Assembly: GCA_019635955.1 (NCBI GenBank)
Contig: JAHBYL010000016.1
Location: forward strand, 1-59,069
Direction: 5' to 3'
Source: Parvibaculum sp.
Lineage (GTDB): Bacteria > Pseudomonadota > Alphaproteobacteria > Parvibaculales > Parvibaculaceae
DNA length: 59,069 bases
The first letter of the stretch is position 1. Each line of letters starts with the position of its first letter. This document shows positions 25,752 to 34,687 of the stretch, one piece after another. The notes beneath the pieces were generated by a model, which was given only the letters and a program-made list of their open reading frames with translations, did no database searches and had not been told where the DNA came from. A program made the position numbers and the translations under genes.

Positions 25752-26213
25752 CTATTCGGGCTGGATCAGGGGCCAGTCCACGATCCGGGCTTCGAGGTCT
25801 TCCATATCGGCTTCGTCCTCGAAGAGGAACCTTCCGTAAACGGACATACCGGCAAGGCGGACGGCCTCGTATTCGCCGGAGACGAGCGGGTGCCACCAGG
25901 GGAGATCCTTGCCTTCCTTCAGCAGCCGGTAAGCGCAGGAAGGCGGCATCCAGTCGATGTCCTCGAGATTCTGCGGCGTGAGGGTGACGCAATCGGGCAC
26001 CAGGATGGAGCGGTTGCCATAGTCCTTGCAGCGGCAGGTCTCGGCGTCGAGGAGGCGGCAGGCGATGTCGGTATATTCGATCTCGCCGGTATCCTCGTCC
26101 TCGAGCTTGATCAGGCAGCATTTGGCGCAGCCATCGCAGAGGCTTTCCCACTCCTCGCGGGTCATTTCATCGAGGCGCTTTGCGCGCCAGAAGGGTTCGG
26201 GGGCGGCGGTCAT
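25752..26213 (-). CDS. YcgN/YkgJ-type Cys-cluster protein (UPF0260)
   Basis: 153 residues. [11 protein letters not shown] (26-36) gives the CxxCxxCC motif, and [17 protein letters not shown] and PDCVTLTP add further conserved Cys, as in E. coli YcgN. The clusters suggest Zn or Fe-S binding; the biochemical role is not established. Length equals the family norm. Lies 63 bases before DUF2177 on the same strand. Confidence 0.9.
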   Translation of the reverse strand: MTAAPEPFWRAKRLDEMTREEWESLCDGCAKCCLIKLEDEDTGEIEYTDIACRLLDAETCRCKDYGNRSILVPDCVTLTPQNLEDIDWMPPSCAYRLLKEGKDLPWWHPLVSGEYEAVRLAGMSVYGRFLFEDEADMEDLEARIVDWPLIQPE

Positions 26214-26428
26214 TTCGGGACAGAACCCCGCCCGCGCCGATTTGTCAAAGGGGTCCGGGGCAAAGGGCGCGCATCTGCCCTCTCATCGCCGCCATGCCGC
26301 CCTATTCCATGCACAAAGTTCGGCCAGTCTCCTTTTGATCCATGTTTCCGCCTCGGGGGCTGGCATGGTGCTCGCATGAAACGGCTCTCCCGAGGATGCT
26401 CCAACCGGGGCCAGCGAGGCGGTTAACC

Positions 26429-28492
26429 TTGTCCGACGACGAGAAAGACGATCCGCACTATCCCATGCGCGAGGCCTTCCGCCGCGCGCAGATGATGCGC
26501 GATGCGCCGCCGCCCGAGGACGAGGAAGGGAACGATCGCAGACCCTTCTGGCGCCGCCAGCCGAAAAGCATGCCCATGCGGATTCTTACCTGGGCTTCCT
26601 TCGGGATCACGGCGGCCTGCATAGGCTTTGCCGCGCTCGTCTTCCTCACCCTGCCCGACCTGCAACGCGCGATCGACCGCGCGCAGATGGAGACGCTTTC
26701 GATCCGTGTGCTGAATGCTGCGGATGAGGAGATCGGCGTGCGCGGACGGCGGACGGCGCCGACCGTGCCGCTTGGCGAGATGCCGCCCTATCTCGTGAAG
26801 GCCGTGCTCGCGACGGAAGACCGCCGCTTCTACGAACATAAGGGTTTCGACCCGCGCGGTATCACGCGCGCCATGTGGAGCAACATCAAGGCCTTCTCGC
26901 TGGTGGAAGGCGGGTCGACCATCACGCAGCAGGTGGCGAAGAACCTCTATCTCGACAACAGCCGCACGATCTGGCGCAAGGCGCAGGAAGCGCTGATCAC
27001 GATGTGGCTCGAGAACAATCTGAGCAAGGACGAGATTCTGACGCTCTACCTGAACCGCATCTATATGGGTGCCGGCAATTACGGCGTGGATGCAGCATCG
27101 CGCTATTATTTCGGCAAGTCGGTGCGCGACGTGTCGCTGCCGGAAGCGGCGGTGCTGGCGGGGCTGCCGAAAGCGCCGAGCCGCTTTGCGCCGACGAACG
27201 ATCTGGCGCAGGCGCGCTACCGCGCGAACCAGGTGCTCGACCGGCTGGTCGATGCGGGCGCGCTGACGGAAGAGGAAGTTGCCGGCGCGCGGGCACACCC
27301 TGCCGATGTGCTGCCGCGCACCAAGGAAGCGGGGCGCGAGTATTTCGTGGACTGGGTGGCCGAGCAGGTGCGCCAGGCCTATCCGGAACTCACGGGCCAT
27401 GTGACCGTGCGCAGCACCATCAATCCGGCGCGGCAGACGGCAGCCGAAAACGCCATCCGAAAGGCGCTGGATGAAATGGGCGGCGACCGCAATGTGTCGC
27501 AAGGCGCGCTGGTGGCGCTAGCGCCCGACGGCGCGGTGCTCGCCATGGTGGGCGGCAAATCCTATGTGGAAAGCCAGTTCAACCGCGCGACGCAGGCGAA
27601 ACGCCAGCCCGGCTCCGCCTTCAAGCCGATCGTCTATCTTGCTGCGCTCGAGGCCGGGTTCACGCCGGAGAGCCCGGTGACGGACGAGCCCGTATCCATG
27701 GGCGGCTGGCAGCCACGCAATGTTTCGGACCGCAACTGGGGCACGGTGACGCTTGCGACCGCGCTCGCCAATTCGGTCAACACGATCACGGTGCAGGTTG
27801 GCGAGAAGATCGGCATGGACCGCATTCTCGGCGCGGCGCGGAAGCTCGGCATCGAGAGCCCGCTGCAGCGCAATCTCTCCATTGCGCTCGGCAGCGGCGA
27901 GGTGACGCTGCTCGAACTCACCTCCGCCTATTCCGCTTTCGGCAATGACGGCCGCCGCGCCCCGCCCTACGGCATCCGCGCCGTCGAGCGGGAGAATGGT
28001 GACGTGCTTTACAGGCATGAGCCGAAGGTCGAGCAGGCCATTCCCGCCTCGCAGGCGCATGACATGACCTACATGCTGCATCAGGTGATGACCGAGGGAA
28101 CGGGACGCGCGGCCGCGCCATCGGGCCGCCTCGCCGCCGGCAAGACCGGCACGAGCCAGGACAATCGCGATGCCTGGTTCATCGGCTATACGGGCCATGA
28201 GGTCGCGGGCGTGTGGTTCGGCAATGACGACAATTCGCCGACCCAGGGCGCGGCGGGCGGCAACTTCGCCGCCGTCGCCTGGCGCAGCTACATGGATGCG
28301 GCGGAGAGCGGCCAGGCGCCTGCGCCTCTGCCCGGCGCCGTGCGCTACCGCGATGCGCCGATCGTGTCGGCGACGACGCCCCGCAGCGGCTTCTTCGCGG
28401 ACCTTGCGGACATCTTCAATGCCGCGCCCAAGCTCGAAGGGCGGCAGGAAGGCAACCGCAAGGCCCCCGATTTCCGCGTCGGCGGGCGCTGA
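26429..28492 (+). CDS. Class A penicillin-binding protein (PBP1A type)
   Basis: 687 residues with TTG start at 26429 behind GAGGCGG; ATG at 26465 is the alternative. A charged cytoplasmic head precedes one membrane helix (about 51-75). The GT51 glycosyltransferase domain shows LATEDRRFYEHKGFDPRG near 126-143, GGSTITQQVAKNLYL and KDEILTLYLNRIYMG. The transpeptidase domain has SAFK (S396), the SVN near 450 and KTGTSQ (K572). It polymerises and cross-links peptidoglycan at the inner membrane. Shorter than E. coli PBP1A, with no OB insert visible. Divergent from the YcgN-like gene. Confidence 0.93.
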   Translation: MSDDEKDDPHYPMREAFRRAQMMRDAPPPEDEEGNDRRPFWRRQPKSMPMRILTWASFGITAACIGFAALVFLTLPDLQRAIDRAQMETLSIRVLNAADEEIGVRGRRTAPTVPLGEMPPYLVKAVLATEDRRFYEHKGFDPRGITRAMWSNIKAFSLVEGGSTITQQVAKNLYLDNSRTIWRKAQEALITMWLENNLSKDEILTLYLNRIYMGAGNYGVDAASRYYFGKSVRDVSLPEAAVLAGLPKAPSRFAPTNDLAQARYRANQVLDRLVDAGALTEEEVAGARAHPADVLPRTKEAGREYFVDWVAEQVRQAYPELTGHVTVRSTINPARQTAAENAIRKALDEMGGDRNVSQGALVALAPDGAVLAMVGGKSYVESQFNRATQAKRQPGSAFKPIVYLAALEAGFTPESPVTDEPVSMGGWQPRNVSDRNWGTVTLATALANSVNTITVQVGEKIGMDRILGAARKLGIESPLQRNLSIALGSGEVTLLELTSAYSAFGNDGRRAPPYGIRAVERENGDVLYRHEPKVEQAIPASQAHDMTYMLHQVMTEGTGRAAAPSGRLAAGKTGTSQDNRDAWFIGYTGHEVAGVWFGNDDNSPTQGAAGGNFAAVAWRSYMDAAESGQAPAPLPGAVRYRDAPIVSATTPRSGFFADLADIFNAAPKLEGRQEGNRKAPDFRVGGR

Positions 28493-28619
28493 GGCGCACA
28501 GGGAATTGCGCGGCGCGGCGCGATAAGCCATACAGGCGGTGTTTAGCTTTGTCGCGTTTCCGGACGGCGAACCGGATGCCACTTCGCCTGGAAACGCTTC
28601 CCGACGGAAATTCCGATAT

Positions 28620-30416
28620 ATGGCCGCGCCCCTTCTCGCCCTTCGCGACGTCAGCACCCATTTCGCCGATCAGGTTCTGATCGCGGCGGCGAGCTTTGCG
28701 CTGGCGCCGGGGGACCGGCTCTGCCTGGTGGGGCGGAACGGCAGCGGCAAGTCGACGCTGCTGCGCATCGCGGCGGGGCTGACCGAGCCCGATGGCGGCG
28801 AGGTGTTCCGCCAGCCCGGCACGCGCATCGCCTATCTCGAACAGGTGCCGGATTTCGGCGGCGCGAAGCGCGTCATCGACTATGCGACGTCGGGCGGTGC
28901 GGAAGCGCACAAGGCCGCCGCCGCGCTGGACGAACTGAAGCTCTCGCCGGAAGCGGACCCCGCGAAACTCTCGGGCGGCGAAGGGCGCAAGGCGGCGCTC
29001 GCCCGGGTGCTGGCGGAGGAGCCGGACATCCTGCTGCTCGACGAGCCGACGAACCATCTCGACCTTCCTTCCATCGAATGGCTCGAGGAGCGGCTCACGC
29101 AATTCCGCGGCGCCTTCGTTCTCATCAGCCATGACCGCGCTTTCCTGCGGCGGCTCGCGGCGGGCTGCCTGTGGCTCGATCGCGGCATCATCCGCCGCCT
29201 CGACAAGGGCTTCGGCGATTTCGAGGAATGGGCGGAACAGATTCTCGCCGAGGAAGAAGTGACGCAGCGCAAGCTCGACAAGCTGATCGAGCAGGAGACG
29301 CAATGGTCGCGCGAGGGGATTTCCGCGCGGCGGACGCGCAACCAGGGCCGGCTTCGCCGCCTGCATGCGATGCGCAAGGAGCGCGCGTCGCAGGTGCAGC
29401 AGGTGGGCCGCGTGGACCTAGCCGCCGAGACCGGGCAGGCTTCGGGCTCGCTCGTCGCGGAAGCAAAGGATGTGACGAAGGTCTGGCCGCAGCCCGATGG
29501 CGGCGAGCGCGTAGCGGTGCGCAACTTCTCGACGCGCATCATGCGGGGCGACAAGGTGGGGCTGATCGGGCCGAACGGCGCGGGCAAGACGACGCTGCTG
29601 AAAATTCTCACCGGCGCGCTTCCGCCCGATAGCGGCAGTGTGCGGCTCGGCACCAATCTCACGCCGGTCTATATCGACCAGTCGCGCGCCTCGCTCAATC
29701 CGGAGGCGACGCTCTGGGATACGCTGTGCGAAGGCGGCGGCGACCAGGTGATGGTGCGCGGGCGGCCCAGGCATGTGGTTTCCTATCTGCGCGACTTCCT
29801 GTTTCGCGAGTCGCAGGCGCGCCAGCCCGTGAAGGCGCTTTCGGGCGGTGAGCAATGCCGGCTGCTGCTCGCGCGGGCGCTGGCGAAACCGTCGAACCTG
29901 CTGATCCTCGACGAGCCGACCAACGACCTCGACATGGAGACGCTCGACCTGTTGCAGGAGATGCTGTCCGACTATGACGGCACGGTGCTGCTGGTGAGCC
30001 ATGACCGCGATTTCCTCGACCGGGTGGTGACCTCCGTGATCGCGCTCGATGGCGAAGGCCGGGCGGAGGAATATCCGGGCGGCTATTCCGACTGGCTGCG
30101 CCAGCACAGGGAGCGCAGCCGCCCCGCCGCGAAGGAAAGCGCCGCGGCGCCGAAAGCGGAACGCACCAAGACGCAGACCAAGCTCAGCTACAAGGATGCC
30201 CGCGCGCTGGAAGAATTGCAGAAGCGGATGCCGCAGCTCGAAAGCGAGATTGCAGCGGCGGAGAAAAAGCTCGCCGATCCGGACCTTTACTCACGCGATG
30301 CCGGCGCCTTCCACAAGCTGAGCGCGGCGCTCGACAAGCTGAAGGCGGAACTTGCGGCGGCCGAGGAGCAATGGCTTGAACTCGAGATGAAGCGCGAGGA
30401 ACTGGCGGGCGAGTGA
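28620..30416 (+). CDS. ABC-F family ATPase, Uup-like
   Basis: 598 residues from ATG 28620. Two ABC domains in one chain without membrane segments: Walker A GRNGSGKST and GPNGAGKTT, signatures LSGGEGRK and LSGGEQCRLLLARAL, Walker B LLLDEPTNHLD and LILDEPTNDLD. A C-terminal coiled coil (about 515-598, LSYKDARALEELQKRMPQLESEIAAAEKKL) marks the Uup branch, which binds nucleic acid. ABC-F proteins act on the ribosome; Uup mutants affect transposon excision in E. coli. The first signature (GEGRK) is slightly degenerate. Confidence 0.92.
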   Translation: MAAPLLALRDVSTHFADQVLIAAASFALAPGDRLCLVGRNGSGKSTLLRIAAGLTEPDGGEVFRQPGTRIAYLEQVPDFGGAKRVIDYATSGGAEAHKAAAALDELKLSPEADPAKLSGGEGRKAALARVLAEEPDILLLDEPTNHLDLPSIEWLEERLTQFRGAFVLISHDRAFLRRLAAGCLWLDRGIIRRLDKGFGDFEEWAEQILAEEEVTQRKLDKLIEQETQWSREGISARRTRNQGRLRRLHAMRKERASQVQQVGRVDLAAETGQASGSLVAEAKDVTKVWPQPDGGERVAVRNFSTRIMRGDKVGLIGPNGAGKTTLLKILTGALPPDSGSVRLGTNLTPVYIDQSRASLNPEATLWDTLCEGGGDQVMVRGRPRHVVSYLRDFLFRESQARQPVKALSGGEQCRLLLARALAKPSNLLILDEPTNDLDMETLDLLQEMLSDYDGTVLLVSHDRDFLDRVVTSVIALDGEGRAEEYPGGYSDWLRQHRERSRPAAKESAAAPKAERTKTQTKLSYKDARALEELQKRMPQLESEIAAAEKKLADPDLYSRDAGAFHKLSAALDKLKAELAAAEEQWLELEMKREELAGE

Positions 30417-30718
30417 GAGAGCAAGCATCTCTCTATCATGGTTGTGTCACGAGGACTGTCCGGCTTTCATGGCATACCTGTGATCTATCCCGTTCATATT
30501 CGACGGAATGATCTTCTAGTCTGACCGTCAGCAATCCTTTGCCGGGAGCGCGACCAGACGCAGTTGCCTTTTTCAGAATGAAGATTAACTGGCGGCGGCT
30601 GATGAGGTATTCGACAAACTCCTTCGTCGCGTCGCCGTGTGGCTTCTGTTACCTATGCAAAGCGTCTTGACGCTAGTTCTCTATCCATTGCACCGTGATC
30701 TCTGAAGTTGGGGGCGCG
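30417..30718. other. 302-base low-G+C gap before the orphan HEPN-like gene
   Basis: G+C is visibly below the neighbourhood. On the minus strand 30436-30648 is open for about 70 codons (containing KEFVEYLISRRQLIFILKK) but has no start codon at its head, so it may be a gene remnant or chance. No terminator, tRNA or repeat is obvious. The promoter of the next gene should be here. Confidence 0.45.
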
Positions 30719-31375
30719 ATGACCGAGCAAGATAACGCCGCACATCCGAAGATCGCATATCCAAAGAATGAGGAGGAATTTGCGAATCTCACAGGTGCGC
30801 ACTTTTTCGATATAGCTCTGTTCGGCTTGATGTCTCGCGTCCTAACACCGAGAGAAATGCCCACATATCCCGTCTATACAATCTGGACCTGGATCGCTAT
30901 CGGGTTGTTTCAGACTTTGTGGATGAACGTAGAAACGCTTACTGACTTTGCCATCGGCAAATTTCTCAAGGTATCGCACGAGCAAGCACATCTGGTTACG
31001 GCCGGCCTTATGTTTGGGCGAAAGGCCCGACTTCTGGCAGACTTAGTAGCAAGGAGCGATCATCCTCGACGCTCTGAATTGCTCGGCATTGTCAACAAAA
31101 TCAGGGGTCAAACGAAACGCGACGTGCTGTTTCATTCAACCATCGGCGCGAGCGAGGATGGCACGAAGCTCGTGTTCACGCACAGAGACGCGGGACAAAG
31201 TCTTAGAGTTGTTGAGTATTCATTCACAAAAAAGGAATTCATCAACCACCTGCAGCTGCTGATGAATTTAACAATGGATTTGCAGTCTGAACTTCCAGCA
31301 TCTCAGGAGGAAATGGACGGTTTCAGAAGGGCTGCATTCAATGCTTCCCGAAAGGCCAAGCCGTCCCCAGAGTGA
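30719..31375 (+). CDS. Orphan protein with a HEPN-like RX4H motif, probably acquired
   Basis: 218 residues from ATG 30719; a GTG at 30695 is also in frame. Base and codon use is much more AT-rich than all surrounding genes (ATA, TTA, AGA are used freely), suggesting transfer. It has one hydrophobic segment (YPVYTIWTWIAIGLFQTLWMN, about 50-70) that could be a buried helix or membrane contact. An alpha-helical region with GRKARLLADLVARSDHPRRSELLGIVNKIRG precedes RDVLFH (R134-H139), fitting the RX4-6H catalytic motif of HEPN ribonucleases with a polar residue after the Arg. Family is not recognised; HEPN membership is an inference. No partner gene adjoins it. Confidence 0.6.
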   Translation: MTEQDNAAHPKIAYPKNEEEFANLTGAHFFDIALFGLMSRVLTPREMPTYPVYTIWTWIAIGLFQTLWMNVETLTDFAIGKFLKVSHEQAHLVTAGLMFGRKARLLADLVARSDHPRRSELLGIVNKIRGQTKRDVLFHSTIGASEDGTKLVFTHRDAGQSLRVVEYSFTKKEFINHLQLLMNLTMDLQSELPASQEEMDGFRRAAFNASRKAKPSPE

Positions 31376-31657
31376 CCCGCGCACAAAGGACAGAAATTCA
31401 GTTCGCAATTGCATCCAACTGTGTCTCGGTCACTTCCGGAAGCACATTCCACGCTCATGCATGGCGCTGGCCCACCTTCGCCAAAGTACGGGGCAGATAG
31501 CGGCGCCTCCCCGCCCCGTTAACCACACTCCCACAATCCCTTTGACTGTTCCAATGCGGCACGATTGGATGGTTACCGCAGTGATTCGCCCATGGGGGTG
31601 AGGCGGGACGCTGCAGCCATAATCCTTGGACCCCATGGGGGTCTGCTGGGGGGATCG
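31376..31657. other. 282-base gap after the orphan gene
   Basis: G+C returns to the local level toward 31560. No gene is supported. In-frame alternative starts of the next gene (TTG 31565, ATG 31592) lie here but lack ribosome-binding sites. Confidence 0.5.
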
Positions 31658-32245
31658 TTGAAGCTTGCTCTGAAGCTCGTGGCGGCGGTGCTGGTGGCGC
31701 TCGTGCTTGGCGCGGGCTCTGCCTTGCTTCTCGTTCGCTCCGGCGGGCTCGGCGGGCAGGTCTCCTCCGGCCCGTGGGAAACGGACCTCACCATCGGAAG
31801 CGCGGAAGCCGATCCCTATACGCGGGCGCGCGTAGCGGTGGCGGGGCTTCTCGCGCTCAATCGCAGCGAAACGATCTATTTCACCGCTGCGCGCGACGGA
31901 GAGGGCGACCGGCTCCGCACGGCCTGTACTTACCGCGTGGAGGGGAGCAATCCGCCTGCCCGCTGGTGGAGCATCACGCTTTATGGCGAGGACCACTACC
32001 TCGTCGCGAATCCCCAGAACCGTTTTTCCTATGGCGGCGAGACGGTTCTACGGAACGAAGATGGCGGTTTCGTCATTACTGTCGGGCCGGAGGAAGCGGA
32101 CGGAAACTGGATCCCGACGGGTCAGGGTCATACCGGCGACACATTCACCCTCACACTCCGGCTCTACAATCCGGACGAGAGCGCGGCACGAAACCCCTCC
32201 GGAATCGTGTTGCCGCAGATTGCCAAGGAGGCATGCGCGTCATGA
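31658..32245 (+). CDS. DUF1214 family membrane-anchored protein
   Basis: 195 residues with TTG 31658 behind CTGGGGGG; ATG at 31592 is an alternative. One N-terminal helix (LALKLVAAVLVALVLGAGSALLL) is followed by a DUF1214 domain: YTRARVAVAGLLALNRSETIYFTA, CTYRVEGSNPPARWWSITLYG and DTFTLTLRLYNPDE. Function unknown. The downstream DUF1254 gene overlaps by four bases; the two families are routinely encoded together and often fused elsewhere. Confidence 0.8.
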   Translation: MKLALKLVAAVLVALVLGAGSALLLVRSGGLGGQVSSGPWETDLTIGSAEADPYTRARVAVAGLLALNRSETIYFTAARDGEGDRLRTACTYRVEGSNPPARWWSITLYGEDHYLVANPQNRFSYGGETVLRNEDGGFVITVGPEEADGNWIPTGQGHTGDTFTLTLRLYNPDESAARNPSGIVLPQIAKEACAS

Positions 32246-32763
32246 AAACCTGGCCCCTCTGGATCGCGGGCAGCATCGCGCTCGCGGCCGTGTTCCACAT
32301 CCTCACCGTCTTCGTGCTGCCCTACGGCATCATGAACCGGGCGATGGCCGGCATTTCCGCGCAGGCGGGCGGCGACAACAAGGCGGTCTATCCGGAACGG
32401 GCGACGGCGGACACGCGCGGCATCGTGCGGCCGAGCCCGGACCTGCTCTATACGGCCTGCGTCTACGACGTGTCGGACCGGCCGGTGCGCCTCACCTCGC
32501 CCGTGCCCGATACCTACTGGTCGCTCTCGGCCTTTGCCGCCAATACCGACAATTTCTTCGTGGTGAACGACCGCAGCGTGCGCGGCAACCGCATCGAGAT
32601 CATTCTGGCGGCGAACGAGAATGCGGATACGCCCCGGGGCGTACCGCTGGTCGTTGCGCCGAGCACGCGGGGCATCGTTCTTTTCCGTTCGCTGGTGCCG
32701 AACGAAGATGCGGCCATCGAGGTCGATCAGCTCCGCCGGCAGGCAAATTGCGAACCGCTTTGA
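32242..32763 (+). CDS. DUF1254 family membrane-anchored protein
   Basis: 173 residues from ATG 32242, which overlaps the DUF1214 stop and has AAGGAGG ten bases ahead. N-terminal helix WIAGSIALAAVFHILTVFVLP, then the DUF1254 pattern IVRPSPDLLYTACVYDVSDRPVRL, PDTYWSLSAFAANTDNFFVVND and STRGIVLFRSLVPNED. Both products of the pair are predicted to face the periplasm. Function unknown. Confidence 0.82.
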   Translation: MKTWPLWIAGSIALAAVFHILTVFVLPYGIMNRAMAGISAQAGGDNKAVYPERATADTRGIVRPSPDLLYTACVYDVSDRPVRLTSPVPDTYWSLSAFAANTDNFFVVNDRSVRGNRIEIILAANENADTPRGVPLVVAPSTRGIVLFRSLVPNEDAAIEVDQLRRQANCEPL

Positions 32764-32873
32764 GGCGGAACTGACGCCGGATCGAGCCCTCCCCCCGCAG
32801 TAGCCCTTGGCTGCGGGCGCTGTTACCATCCCCCCGTTTCAGCGGCGACGCGCCTTCCCGGGGGAGACTTTAC

Positions 32874-33914
32874 ATGAACCGCAATCTGATCATCGGCTGC
32901 ATTGCCGCCGCCGTGGCCGTTGCCGTGGCGATCGTTCTCGTGCTGCGGCCGGGCGGCGGCGCATCGGGCGATCTCAAGACCGTCACCTTCGCTACCGACT
33001 GGAAGGCGCAGGCGGAACATGGCGGATTCTACCAGGCGCTGGCCAATGGCTATTACGAGGAAGCGGGCCTCAATGTGCGCATCATGCAGGGCGGACCCGG
33101 CGTGAACGTGCCGCAGCTTCTGGCCGCGCATACGGTGGAGTTCGGCCTCGGCTCCAACAATTTCATTCCGCTGAACATCGCCGCCGCGGGAGCGGGCTCG
33201 AAAGCCGTGATGGCGTCGTTCCAGAAGGACCCGCAGGTCTTCATCACCCATCCGCGCGACGACGTGAAGAGCATTGCCGACATGAAGGGCAAGCCGATCA
33301 TGGTGTCGGATGCGACGGTGAGCGCCTTCTGGCTGTGGCTCAAATCGAAATACGGTTTCGAGGATAGCCAGATCCGGAAATACACTTTCAACCTCGCGCC
33401 CTTCCTCACCGATCCGAGCGCGATCCAACAAGGCTATCTTTCCTCCGAGCCCTACATGATCCGCCAGGAAGGGGTGGAACCGCAGGTGTTCCTGCTGTCC
33501 GACTACGGCTATCCGGGCTATGCGGCCTTCATTCTCGCAAGCGACCGCATGATCGCGGACGATCCGGAGACGGTGCAGGCCTTTGTCGATGCGAGCATCA
33601 AGGGCTGGGTGAGCTATCTCTATGGCGATCCTTCCGCCGCCAACGAACTCATCAAGCGCGACAATCCGGAAATGACCGACGAGGTGATTGCGAATGCGAT
33701 CCGGCTCATGAAGGAAAACGGCATCGTCGATTCCGGCGAGACGGGCGAACTCGGCGTCGGTGCGATGACCGATGCACGCTGGCAGCGTTTCTATGACGAG
33801 ATGGTGGAAGCGGGCGTCTATGACAGAAGCCTCGACCTCCACAGCGCCTATACGCTGGAATTCGTCAATCGCGGCGAGGGCCTCGAGCTGAAGAAGGAAC
33901 TCACGGGCGAATGA
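32874..33914 (+). CDS. NMT1/THI5-like ABC transporter substrate-binding protein
   Basis: 346 residues, GGGGGAGAC before the ATG. N-terminal hydrophobic export/anchor helix (NLIIGCIAAAVAVAVAIVLVL) with no lipobox. The domain starts VTFATDWKAQAEHGGFYQALANGYYEEAGLNVRI, the NMT1/THI5 signature, with GLGSNNFIP and WLWLKSKYGFE after it. Substrates of this family include pyrimidines, sulfonates, nitrate-like anions and riboflavin; none can be chosen here. First gene of a three-gene importer operon. Confidence 0.9.
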   Translation: MNRNLIIGCIAAAVAVAVAIVLVLRPGGGASGDLKTVTFATDWKAQAEHGGFYQALANGYYEEAGLNVRIMQGGPGVNVPQLLAAHTVEFGLGSNNFIPLNIAAAGAGSKAVMASFQKDPQVFITHPRDDVKSIADMKGKPIMVSDATVSAFWLWLKSKYGFEDSQIRKYTFNLAPFLTDPSAIQQGYLSSEPYMIRQEGVEPQVFLLSDYGYPGYAAFILASDRMIADDPETVQAFVDASIKGWVSYLYGDPSAANELIKRDNPEMTDEVIANAIRLMKENGIVDSGETGELGVGAMTDARWQRFYDEMVEAGVYDRSLDLHSAYTLEFVNRGEGLELKKELTGE

Positions 33915-34687
33915 CGGCAGCCGGGGCGGCGGCCGCCCCCTCTCTCATCGAACTCAGCGGCATCGGCAAGACCTATGCGAATGGCACGGTCGCGCTGACG
34001 GGAGTGGATGCGTCCGTGCGCGAGGGCGGGTTTGTGTCTCTGGTCGGGCCTTCGGGCTGCGGCAAGAGCACGCTGCTGCGGATCGTTGCGGGGCTGATCG
34101 CGGAGGATCGCGGCAAGCTCGACTGGCCGGCTTCGGGCGCGCGGCCGCATGACATCGGCTTCGTCTTTCAGGATGCGACGCTGATGCCCTGGGCGAGCGT
34201 GGCGGACAATGTCTATCTGCCGCTGAAGCTGAAAGGCATTGCGAAGGCGGATGCGGGCCCGCGAATCGCGGCGGCGCTTTCGCGCGTCGGGCTTTCCGAT
34301 TTCGCTGCCGCTTTCCCGCGCGAGCTTTCGGGCGGCATGAAGATGCGCGTCTCGATCGCGCGGGCGCTGGTGACGGAACCGCCGGTGCTGCTGATGGACG
34401 AGCCCTTCGCGGCGCTCGACGAATTCACGCGCGAGAAGCTCGACGGCGATCTGCTGGCGCTTTGGCAGGCGCAGGGCTTCACCACCATCTTCGTGACCCA
34501 CAGTATTTATGAGTCCGTGTTCCTTTCGGAGCGCGTGCTGGTGATGGGCGCGCGGCCGGGGCGCATACTTGCCGAAATCGAGATCGACGAATCCTATCCG
34601 CGCGGGCGCGATTTCCGCGAGTCTCCGCGCTATGTGGAAATCTGCGCGCGGGTGAGCGCGGCGCTGCGCGAGGGGGCGGCGATATGA
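33911..34687 (+). CDS. ABC transporter ATP-binding protein (nitrate/sulfonate/taurine type)
   Basis: 258 residues; ATGA overlap with the binding-protein gene. Walker A GPSGCGKST near 45-53, LSGGMKMRVSIARALVTEP signature, LLMDEPFAALDEFTREKL Walker B and VTHSIYESVFLSERVLVMG. The SsuB/TauB group pattern is clear. Overlaps the permease start by four bases, indicating tight coupling. Confidence 0.93.
   Translation: MTAAGAAAAPSLIELSGIGKTYANGTVALTGVDASVREGGFVSLVGPSGCGKSTLLRIVAGLIAEDRGKLDWPASGARPHDIGFVFQDATLMPWASVADNVYLPLKLKGIAKADAGPRIAAALSRVGLSDFAAAFPRELSGGMKMRVSIARALVTEPPVLLMDEPFAALDEFTREKLDGDLLALWQAQGFTTIFVTHSIYESVFLSERVLVMGARPGRILAEIEIDESYPRGRDFRESPRYVEICARVSAALREGAAI

Noticed and set aside
30673-30864. 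63-codon minus-strand frame over the start of the HEPN-like gene
   Set aside because: No ribosome-binding site and antisense to the better-supported orphan gene.
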